Shown: in pieces, positions 1 through 5,513 of the stretch
Position numbering within the stretch: position 1 is the first letter of the stretch
Layout of the letters: every line of letters starts with the position of its first letter
From: Bacteroidales bacterium
GTDB taxonomy: Bacteria > Bacteroidota > Bacteroidia > Bacteroidales > F082
Assembly: GCA_024762735.1 (NCBI GenBank)
Contig: JANTGU010000173.1
Location: forward strand, 1 to 5,513
Direction: 5' to 3'
DNA length: 5,513 bases
The notes under the pieces: model-generated
The model's input: the letters and a program-made list of their open reading frames with translations, nothing else
Told to the model about the DNA's origin: nothing
The model's database searches: none
Made by a program: the position numbers and the translations under genes

Positions 1-107
1 TGGCTGGAGGCGCACTGAGAGGAAATGACTAAATTTTGGAATGTTTCGAGTGCCTAAAGTAAAGATAGGAGAGGTGCTTCCAGGCTGAATTGTCACCAAT
101 CCGCTCA

Positions 108-130
108 GCCCCGGGGTTCAACCCGGGGCA
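108..130 (-). repeat. GC-rich palindromic repeat, copy 1
   Basis: The arms GCCCCGGG (108-115) and CCCGGGGC (122-129) form a perfect 8-bp stem around the 6-nt loop GTTCAA. Read on the minus strand, the element matches the copy at 220-243 with a single difference, in the loop. The two copies therefore face each other. Extragenic palindromes of this kind occur as dispersed families in many bacteria. Membership of a genome-wide family is inferred here from the two local copies. Confidence 0.8.
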
Positions 131-219
131 CTTAAGGGGCATGCTTATTAGGTTCTTCTTTATTTTTGAGAATTCTGTATTTGAACCAAAATCTTGGGGT
201 AAATATTTAAATATCTATA

Positions 220-243
220 TGCCCCGGGCTGAACCCCGGGGCA
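220..243 (+). repeat. GC-rich palindromic repeat, copy 2
   Basis: The arms GCCCCGGG (221-228) and CCCGGGGC (235-242) form a perfect 8-bp stem around the loop CTGAAC. A T at 220 and an A at 243 extend the symmetry by one pair. It is the inverted partner of the copy at 108-130. The 89-base spacer between them (131-219) is AT-rich and includes a perfect 12-bp palindrome, ATATTTAAATAT, at 203-214. There is no U-tract after the stem, so it does not look like a standard intrinsic terminator. Confidence 0.8.
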
Positions 244-270
244 GAAAAGATGTTGAATACTAAAGCAATA

Positions 271-334
271 CCCGTCGTCATTTCGACAGAGCGACGTAAG
301 GGGCGACGAGAAATCGCCTTAGCAGCAGCCTGCC
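271..334 (+). repeat. Dispersed 'CGTCATTTCGAC' repeat, copy 1
   Basis: This 64-bp copy begins CCCGTCGTCATTTCGAC, passes through GACGAGAAATCGCC and ends AGCAGCAGCCTGCC. The start, the GAGAAATC core and the 14-base end are shared with the copy at 461-513. An internal inverted repeat pairs GGCGA (302-306) with TCGCC (314-318). From general knowledge, repeats with this signature are common between genes of Bacteroidota. No function is established from the sequence. Confidence 0.75.
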
Positions 335-365
335 CATTATACAAAATATTCCTTTTGCCGTAAGA

Positions 366-414
366 GCAGGGTGGTACTTGGGAGATCCCTCAGTCGTGCC
401 TCCTTCGGGAAGAC
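366..414 (-). repeat. Dispersed repeat, diverged inverted copy
   Basis: On the plus strand this reads GCAGG (366-370), then TTGGGAGATCCCTC (378-391), then TCCTTCGGGAAGACG (400-414). The reverse complement follows the order of the neighbouring repeats: CGTC start, GGGATCTCCC core and CCTGC end. It is clearly more diverged than the other two copies. It keeps a short core inverted repeat and gains a TCC-TTCG-GGA mini-hairpin at 401-410. Assignment to the same family rests on shared order rather than long identity, so it is less certain. Confidence 0.5.
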
Positions 415-460
415 GTGGGGTAATGCAGAAAGGGATGGGAGCATTGACATTACAGCAAAA

Positions 461-513
461 CCCGTCATTTCGACGACTGAAAGGAGGAGAAATCTCCCCA
501 GCAGCAGCCTGCC
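461..513 (+). repeat. Dispersed 'CGTCATTTCGAC' repeat, copy 2
   Basis: This 53-bp copy begins CCCGTCATTTCGACGA, has the core GGAGAAATCTCC (486-497) and ends CAGCAGCAGCCTGCC. It is in the same orientation as copy 1 at 271 and shares both ends with it, but is 11 bp shorter in the middle. The core is an inverted repeat (GGAG/CTCC around AAAT). Confidence 0.75.
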
Positions 514-600
514 ACTAAAGTAAGAAGAACTTTGTCAGCTTTACAAATCCTTTCAGGCTGAGCAATATTTTGTACATTAGCACGACAAATTTAACAGGAA

Positions 601-631
601 TGTTGGCAGGTACACTTTTTTAATGCCTTTG
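601..631 (+). promoter_or_regulatory. Weak candidate Bacteroidota promoter
   Basis: Bacteroidota sigma factors favour a -33 TTTG-like box and a -7 TAnnTTTG box about 19-21 bases apart. Here TGTTGG (601-606) is followed 17 bases later by TGCCTTTG (624-631), one mismatch from the -7 consensus. The start of transcription would fall about 20 bases before the ATG at 659. Another near match, TATTTTG at 566-572, lacks a properly spaced upstream box. Both assignments are tentative. Confidence 0.25.
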
Positions 632-658
632 TTCCTTTAACGCTTTAATATTTTAGTC

Positions 659-2134
659 ATGAAATCTCTAATATTTCTTTTGCTATTGCCCGTGGCTCTC
701 ATGGGGCAGGCTGATTATCAAACCATTCTTCCTGACGCGGTGGCACTGTACAAGGCACAGCACTCCTTTAATGTTTACGACTATCAGGATTCAGTAAAGC
801 ATATTAGAGGGGTCAAAGTTACCGACACCGTTTATGGTGATGGTTTTACAACTTACAATTTCTTTCACGAGTATCATGACGATAACTATACCAGGGATAA
901 AATATATAATCTGTTTGACACCTGCTTTAACTTATATACCCAATGTTGGTTGGGTTCCGGGGTAGTTGTTTATGATAATGGAGTGAACATTTTTTTCAAC
1001 AGAAACAATGATTCACTTTTTATTGAAACCGGAGCAGACCTTAACGATAGTTGGGTATTTTATCAGGCTGATACCGGCATTGTCTATACTGCCGTGGTGA
1101 CCAATATTTCGGAAACGGAGTTTCTCGGGGTAACCGACTCGGTAAAAACCATCACCATTACAGGTGATAACAAAACATACACCCTGGAGATCAGTCAAAA
1201 ACACGGGTTTGTAAAAACCATCAATTTCAGAGATTTTCCCGACTTTGGCGAAGACACCTATCAGGTTGACGAACATGATCTGGTGGGATTGTCAAATCCT
1301 GTTTTGGGATTGCAGTTTCTTGATGCCAGGGATTATTTTGATTTTAGCATTGGTGACGAATTTCATCATGCTCTTTATGAAGATCCCAATAATGCCGGGT
1401 ACTATTCAGGATTCAGGACAGAAAAGGTATTGTCAAAACAAGTTGTGGACGAGGATCATTTTAAATACACCTTTGAGCGTTACGAGTGGGGCATAATTAT
1501 TGACCCTGACGACGAATATGTTTTTAAGCATGATACAATTGTTACAACTTATCCCGAGCTCATATTATCAGATGACAGTAATAAAATGCCTTTTGAAAAT
1601 CTTGATCCGGTTTACCCCCGCAGGTATTTTTTAACCAATGAAGGGTTTAACGGAAGGCAGTCAAAATTGTTTGGTAATCAAATATTGCGAAAAACAGACA
1701 GTTGTTTTCAGATTGGTTTCTTTGAAGGCAGCAGCGAGTACTTTTGGATAGAGGGAGCCGGTTATAGTTTCACCTCGTATTATGACGACGCCGGCGAATG
1801 GGATGAGAGGTTGGTTTATTTTAAAAAAGGGGATGAAACCTGGGGAAACGAACTTGTACCTCCCATTTCGGTGCCGGAGAATCCAGCACCTCGTTTGACA
1901 CAGGTCTATCCTAACCCTGCAAAAAACTTCGTTTACGTGAAACTTACCCAATATAAAACCGGCAGTCATGCCCGTATCAACATCATCGATTTAAAAGGCA
2001 GGTCTGTTTATAGCGGAAGCTTTAACGGCCACAAATTAAAAATTGATGTGAACAATTGGCCGGACGGCATGTACATGTTTAAAATCATAACTAACGGTTT
2101 TGAAACCAATGGCAAATTTGTGGTAAATCATTAG
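659..2134 (+). CDS. Secreted protein of unknown function with T9SS sorting domain
   Basis: This is a complete 491-residue protein. The first 18 residues are a Sec signal peptide (Lys2, then a Leu/Phe-rich core, then MGQA). Cleavage is likely after Ala18, and no lipobox cysteine is present. The ATG at 659 is the first start after an in-frame TAA at 638-640. No Shine-Dalgarno sequence is seen, as is usual in Bacteroidota. Residues about 413-491 are a T9SS type A sorting domain: VYPNP at 416-420, IDLKGRSVYSG in the middle, DGMYMFKI at 469-476 and a short beta tail ending in VVNH. This predicts export through the outer membrane with removal of the C-terminus. Residues 19-400 match no enzyme family I can name. 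They are rich in Asp, Tyr and Phe, and carry DSVKTITI (160-167), KHGFVKTINF (181-190) and DYFDFSIGDEFHH (225-237). I recall such blocks from uncharacterised T9SS proteins of this phylum. No catalytic motif is visible. It converges with the peptidase gene ending at 2555 and has no operon partner here. Confidence 0.93.
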   Translation: MKSLIFLLLLPVALMGQADYQTILPDAVALYKAQHSFNVYDYQDSVKHIRGVKVTDTVYGDGFTTYNFFHEYHDDNYTRDKIYNLFDTCFNLYTQCWLGSGVVVYDNGVNIFFNRNNDSLFIETGADLNDSWVFYQADTGIVYTAVVTNISETEFLGVTDSVKTITITGDNKTYTLEISQKHGFVKTINFRDFPDFGEDTYQVDEHDLVGLSNPVLGLQFLDARDYFDFSIGDEFHHALYEDPNNAGYYSGFRTEKVLSKQVVDEDHFKYTFERYEWGIIIDPDDEYVFKHDTIVTTYPELILSDDSNKMPFENLDPVYPRRYFLTNEGFNGRQSKLFGNQILRKTDSCFQIGFFEGSSEYFWIEGAGYSFTSYYDDAGEWDERLVYFKKGDETWGNELVPPISVPENPAPRLTQVYPNPAKNFVYVKLTQYKTGSHARINIIDLKGRSVYSGSFNGHKLKIDVNNWPDGMYMFKIITNGFETNGKFVVNH

Positions 2135-2234
2135 GTGGCCACTCGCCAATCACGTAAGCTAAAATATTTCTTAATTCAATATTCCTGTTTCGTCTTCGTT
2201 TTGTAACGAGGGCGCAAATATTCCCCAACCCGCT

Positions 2235-2257
2235 CGTTCGGATTTATAATCCAAACG
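2235..2257. repeat. Short hairpin around GGATTTATAATCC
   Basis: The arms CGTTCGGATT (2235-2244) and AATCCAAACG (2248-2257) pair at 9 of 10 positions around the loop TAT; the one mismatch is C2239 against A2253. There is no T-tract on the plus side. It could be part of a dispersed repeat or the end of an old insertion. No function is assigned. Confidence 0.55.
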
Positions 2258-2310
2258 TACGAATCAACCTGCTAAACCGGCCTTGTAGCCCGAATTAAGT
2301 TACCATAACC

Positions 2311-2404
2311 CTTCATGCTTTCGGCAAACAGATGCCACGAGTACGTTATGGTCACCCTATGACTTCAGGTCATAGGACGTGCCTTTTGCTAAAGCACCAT
2401 GAAG
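2311..2404. repeat. Long nested inverted repeat, possible structured RNA or decayed element
   Basis: Five stems nest without crossing. CTTCATG (2311-2317) pairs with CATGAAG (2398-2404). CTTT (2318-2321) pairs with AAAG (2391-2394). GCAAA (2324-2328) pairs with TTTGC (2385-2389). ACGT (2343-2346) pairs with ACGT (2377-2380). CCTATGAC (2356-2363) pairs with GTCATAGG (2369-2376) around TTCAG. This gives 28 base pairs in 94 bases. A competing pairing also exists, between ACCATAAC (2302-2309) and GTTATGGT (2345-2352), both perfect. The element could be read from either side, because both flanking genes point toward it. It matches no RNA family I know. Confidence 0.5.
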
Positions 2405-2554
2405 CCGCCTAAGTGACTCTATTCTGGCAGACTTCTTTTCGGATTCCTTTTTTAGTTCGCTTCTTATCGACCAATGAGGTGAAGGTTTTACTTTCTAATT
2501 TCAACAATAAATCTTAAACCACATATCCCTATTCTTCAATCTTCAATCCTCTGG

Positions 2555-5513
2555 CTACTTTACAATCAGCTTTGTTACAACAACACTGTTCCCATCCTTC
2601 ACATAAAGCAAATAAAGACCTTCGCCATGATTGGATAGATCAAGGCTGACGGAATGGGTGTTTTCCGGGATGGATTTCTGAAATACCTTTTTGCCCTGCA
2701 CATTGTACACTGTCAGGCTGCTACGTTTGCTAACAGGCGTACCAAAATCGATAAAAAAGAGCCCGTTTCCAGGGTTAGGATAGACCTTTGCAAGTTTCTT
2801 TTCAGCGTGATTGGCAATATTAACAGCCACCGTGGTAGCCGGGAAAATAATATTATCAACCCAGGCACAGTCGCTTCCGCCGCTTTCACTAAAATCTTTT
2901 TCGTACGACCAAGTAAGGGTGTGGTCGCCTTCCGATACAGGATAGGAAGTCGTACTCCAATCTTTTTCTCCCGACCATTCCCCCATCATGGCATTATCGA
3001 TATAAAAGCGTAGAAAATCGTAAGTATCCTCCGATGAAACTTTTCTTGCAAAGTGGATGGAGTCGTTACCAACAGTGGTTAAAGTAACAAACAGGTCGCT
3101 GTGTTGCAGGTCACTAATGACTCCCGATTTGGCACACCAGTTTCCTTCAAAAGGCACCTCACCTGAGATAGTCCACGGGGCATCACCTCCCTGTTGCCAT
3201 TCAAATTTAGAGAAATCGCCGGTTTCAAAATCTTCAATCTGCAACCCCACTGAAACGGAATAATCTCTATCGGTAAAATATTCTCCTGAAGCAAGATGGT
3301 AGGAAAACAGTACCGAGGTCCCCGGCGGGGTATTCGGGTCAACTACCACCTGGAAAGCGGCATATTTAACCGAACCGGCAGCGAGGGTATCAAGCGGTAC
3401 CTGCGCGTTATTCATGGTAATCCAGGGGCTGTTGAGTGTAATGGTTCCCATGGCGCTGTAGCAATCGGCATGACCGGTATTTGAAGAGGGGATAATAAGG
3501 TAGGCCGTTTCTCCCGGATCCAATGACCCATCGTTATTGCCACTCTCGGAATCATCAACGAACAAGGTTCCTGCCAAAAGCTGCGGTGCATTGATGGTAA
3601 TGGAAAACTCCGATTGCCACGAACCTTCATCAGCCGTATCGGCCAGTTGAAAAATAACCGATTCCTGATCGGGTACGTTGTTGGCAACAGTACAGCTAAA
3701 TGCTGCATTTTGGATCACGGTGTCAGAGGCCGTGATGGTTCCGTAAAAAGCAGTATCATCGGTAATCATCACATTTCCGTTTAACGAAGAAAGAACCGAA
3801 TGAACATTATGCGCATCGGCCGTTCCTACATTAGCCAAGGCGACATTCAACAAAATATCTTCGCCAAAATCTGCGGCACCGTTGTTGTTGCCCGCGGGGT
3901 CGGAAATGGTGTTGCCGGCATAAATAATAAAAGCGGTGTTGGCCGTAACAAATGTTAATTCGGTGGTGTCAGGCAAGCAGTTGTATCCCGAAACAACCAG
4001 TCTTCCGGTGCCGGGGATAGTGTTCAAGGTGTCAAAAACTACCCAGGTGTTTCCCGTGGAGTCGGTGATACCATATCCCAACAGCGTGTTGTCCTTTAAA
4101 ATGCTACAGGTGTAATTGTGCGCTGGGGTTCCGTTGGCTTCCACATACACGGCTACTGAATCAGTACCTATGGCGATGGATGGGTTACAAGTAACACTTA
4201 CCGAAACAGGTTCGTCGGTCCAGACTGACATGGCCGGGTCACCCAAAACATTCAAATCGTAAAAATTCCATCGAAGAGCGCCCTCTTCCCACTGACCGGG
4301 TGCTTCAACCCAGGGTGCAGTGGCTATTTTGGCTTCCATCAGGGCGCGTCCTACCATGCTAAGGCTGTCGTGAAAAAGAGCATCTTCCATTTCCCGATGC
4401 AGGTGGGCTGCCGGCCCCTCGGTTTGGCCTTCGTTAAACCAGCCATACCGGGAGTTGCCAATCACGGCAGCAGCAAAATTGTCGATGTTGACCATCCGTT
4501 CCAAAATACAGTCATCGTAATCAAACGCACCGCAATCGCAGCCATGGGTGTGGAACAGCGTGTAGTTGTGGGTAACGCCATCCACGGCATAAAAATTGGC
4601 ATTGGTAATATCGCTGTTGGAAAGGTGAGCCACGTAAGTTTGATTGGCGTGACCCACGTGATGGACAAACTCTTTTCCCTGATTGATGTGATTGATGAGC
4701 GTGGTTCCCGACCAGCTTTGATGTTTTTCGTAAAGTGAATCGATGTCGTAGCTTTCCGGTATTCCGGTTGTCGTGTAACCGTTATCGTCGTGCGTGCCAA
4801 TGAGCAGGTTCAGGTACTGGCTGCCCCAGGTTTCAGGATTGCTGTATAAATATTCACCGGCCAGCAGGGGTTTGGTAAACTCGCCTAAAACCGGATGGTT
4901 TTGATACCAGATACTTTTGTGCATGAGTGCGTTCAGCTCGGCAGTGTTGCTGAAGGGCATTCTGGCCACGGAAATGTCAGGCAACAGGTCATCTTCATCA
5001 GGCTCGCCCCAATGATTGTCGCCGTCATCGTTCCAGGTTCCGTCCAGTGCCGAATAGTACAAGTCGGCAGGGATATCGTTGCTTTCAACACCACCCCCTG
5101 AAATGACATAGCAGTAAAACCCGCGAGAGGGGACAATCTCCACATCGCCACCCAGCAGCACAAATTCTACGCCGTGGTTTTGGTACTCCTGAATGATAAA
5201 ATTTCTGATTTTCTCTTGCAAGTCTTGTCCCGAAATATTGTTGTTGATGTAGCTTACCGAATAGACTTTGGATCTGATACCTCGCTCGAGATAAATATTT
5301 CTCAGACTGTCAAAACTGTTTAGATATCCCGTTCCGGTGATGATTAACAGTCGGTAATCGGTCATGGAGCGACTTTTGCTTGTGGTGTATAACTCTATGG
5401 CTTTTGGATTTTGAGCGAGCGTCAACACTTTGTTTCTTACAGAGGTGCTTGTTTTCAGATTTTTTGCCTGTACCTCTGCCGAGGATGATTGGCGCGTGTG
5501 GATGGTGATGGTG
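2555..5513 (-). CDS. Gingipain-type C25 cysteine peptidase, multidomain, T9SS-sorted (N-terminus missing)
   Basis: 985 residues are visible, numbered from the codon at 5512-5510. The frame is open to the window edge, so the true start, signal peptide and any propeptide lie outside. The GTG at 5428 falls inside the gene. Residues about 52-428 are a peptidase C25 domain: FVLLGGD (117-123), DLYYSALDGT (150-159), PDISVARMP (178-186), the probable catalytic His288 in HHVGH, the probable catalytic Cys325 in HTHGCDCG (321-328), and the closing block NVLGDPAM (421-428). An Ig-like segment follows (about 433-523), as in gingipains. Next come two related beta domains (about 528-642 and 645-756), each opening with an Asn/Asp-rich loop: GNNNGAADFGE (541-551) and GNNDGSLDPGE (658-668). 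Residues about 759-891 resemble the cleaved adhesin (jelly-roll) domain of gingipains and haemagglutinins, ending GSDCAWVDNIIFP. Residues about 904-985 are a T9SS type A sorting domain with VYPNPGNG (910-917) and GEGLYLLYV. The predicted role is an extracellular or surface-bound protease. Cleavage specificity cannot be read from the sequence. The family assignment is strong; the domain edges are approximate. Confidence 0.93.
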   Translation of the reverse strand, partial: TITIHTRQSSSAEVQAKNLKTSTSVRNKVLTLAQNPKAIELYTTSKSRSMTDYRLLIITGTGYLNSFDSLRNIYLERGIRSKVYSVSYINNNISGQDLQEKIRNFIIQEYQNHGVEFVLLGGDVEIVPSRGFYCYVISGGGVESNDIPADLYYSALDGTWNDDGDNHWGEPDEDDLLPDISVARMPFSNTAELNALMHKSIWYQNHPVLGEFTKPLLAGEYLYSNPETWGSQYLNLLIGTHDDNGYTTTGIPESYDIDSLYEKHQSWSGTTLINHINQGKEFVHHVGHANQTYVAHLSNSDITNANFYAVDGVTHNYTLFHTHGCDCGAFDYDDCILERMVNIDNFAAAVIGNSRYGWFNEGQTEGPAAHLHREMEDALFHDSLSMVGRALMEAKIATAPWVEAPGQWEEGALRWNFYDLNVLGDPAMSVWTDEPVSVSVTCNPSIAIGTDSVAVYVEANGTPAHNYTCSILKDNTLLGYGITDSTGNTWVVFDTLNTIPGTGRLVVSGYNCLPDTTELTFVTANTAFIIYAGNTISDPAGNNNGAADFGEDILLNVALANVGTADAHNVHSVLSSLNGNVMITDDTAFYGTITASDTVIQNAAFSCTVANNVPDQESVIFQLADTADEGSWQSEFSITINAPQLLAGTLFVDDSESGNNDGSLDPGETAYLIIPSSNTGHADCYSAMGTITLNSPWITMNNAQVPLDTLAAGSVKYAAFQVVVDPNTPPGTSVLFSYHLASGEYFTDRDYSVSVGLQIEDFETGDFSKFEWQQGGDAPWTISGEVPFEGNWCAKSGVISDLQHSDLFVTLTTVGNDSIHFARKVSSEDTYDFLRFYIDNAMMGEWSGEKDWSTTSYPVSEGDHTLTWSYEKDFSESGGSDCAWVDNIIFPATTVAVNIANHAEKKLAKVYPNPGNGLFFIDFGTPVSKRSSLTVYNVQGKKVFQKSIPENTHSVSLDLSNHGEGLYLLYVKDGNSVVVTKLIVK

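Larger units (their letters stand above)
1..658. other. Left intergenic region, repeat-rich, no gene
   Basis: No convincing coding region is present. All three forward frames entering from the left edge stop within about 30 bases (TGA at 16-18, TGA at 26-28, TAA at 30-32). Only a few residues of an upstream gene could therefore end here, and none is recognisable. From 108 onward the stretch is filled with repeats: two facing GC-rich palindromes at 108-130 and 220-243, and three copies of a second repeat family between 271 and 513. Positions 514-658 are AT-rich and form the leader of the gene at 659. Positions 1-107 hold nothing I can name. Confidence 0.75.
2135..2554. other. Gap between convergent genes, non-coding, with inverted repeats
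   Basis: This 420-base stretch lies between the 3' ends of two facing genes. I find no coding region in it. It holds a hairpin at 2235-2257 and nested inverted repeats at 2311-2404. Near the peptidase stop is a tandem pair of the 7-mer CTTCAAT at 2534-2547. Neither gene is followed by a clear GC-stem plus T-tract terminator; TTCCTTTTTTAG at 2446-2457 is a T-run without a convincing stem. A gap this long and this structured suggests a repeat insertion, a small RNA or a decayed element. Confidence 0.7.

Noticed and set aside
108..243. GC-rich stems as intrinsic terminators of an upstream gene
   Set aside because: The stems are strong, but neither is followed by a T-tract on either strand. The facing pair fits a dispersed repeat better.
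302..497. Covariation between the core hairpins of the dispersed repeat copies
   Set aside because: GGCGA/TCGCC (302-318) and GGAGA/TCTCC (486-497) look compensatory. When the copies are aligned on GAGAAATC, however, the left arms are five bases out of register, so they are not homologous positions.
271..513. The three repeat copies as a CRISPR array
   Set aside because: Copies differ in length, sequence and orientation, and spacing is irregular. No cas gene is present.
1661..1969. 102-codon minus-strand open frame within the first gene
   Set aside because: It is antisense to the secreted protein, whose signal peptide and sorting domain frame it as the real gene.
2534..2547. CTTCAAT tandem pair as a regulatory repeat
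   Set aside because: Two copies of a 7-mer in AT-rich sequence just after a stop codon are easily explained by chance or slippage.
2654..3013. 119-codon plus-strand open frame opposite the sorting and adhesin-like domains
   Set aside because: It is a shadow frame with unlikely composition and no start context. The opposite strand is plainly coding.
3412..3708. 98-codon minus-strand frame overlapping the peptidase in another register
   Set aside because: No frameshift is needed: the main frame is continuous through this region and keeps its domain pattern.
4370..4738. 122-codon open frame on the plus strand inside the peptidase gene
   Set aside because: It is antisense to the catalytic core of the C25 peptidase. 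Its translation has no recognisable domain, and the minus-strand frame carries clear family motifs throughout.

Overview
The window looks like a piece of a Bacteroidota chromosome, probably from an environmental relative of the Bacteroidales or Marinilabiliales rather than a well-known pathogen. Three things point there. Both long genes end in a type IX secretion (T9SS) type A sorting domain. One of them is a gingipain-type C25 cysteine peptidase. The left intergenic region carries copies of a 'CGTCATTTCGAC...GAGAAATC' repeat that I recall as common in this phylum. The exact genus cannot be told from the sequence.

Layout. Positions 1-658 hold no supportable gene. They contain two facing copies of a GC-rich palindrome around an AT-rich spacer (108-243), three copies of a 50-65 bp dispersed repeat in +, -, + orientation (271-513), and a weak promoter candidate. 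Positions 659-2134 (+) encode a complete 491-residue secreted protein of unknown function. Positions 2135-2554 are a non-coding gap between convergent genes. It holds a 23-nt hairpin (2235-2257) and a 94-nt set of nested inverted repeats (2311-2404) that could be a structured RNA or a decayed mobile element. Positions 2555-5513 (-) encode a large multidomain C25 peptidase whose N-terminus lies beyond the right edge: the frame stays open to the last base, so the GTG at 5428 is not the true start.

How the parts fit. Both proteins should cross the inner membrane by Sec, although the C25 signal peptide is off-window. They should then be exported across the outer membrane by T9SS, with their C-terminal domains removed and the mature proteins anchored at the surface or released. 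The genes converge and are not an operon, so a shared role beyond secretion is not shown. The most interesting items are the nested hairpin in the convergent gap, the cluster of two repeat families at the left, and the domain chain and cysteine-rich active-site motif of the peptidase. I see no CRISPR array, defence system, tRNA, rRNA or transposase gene.
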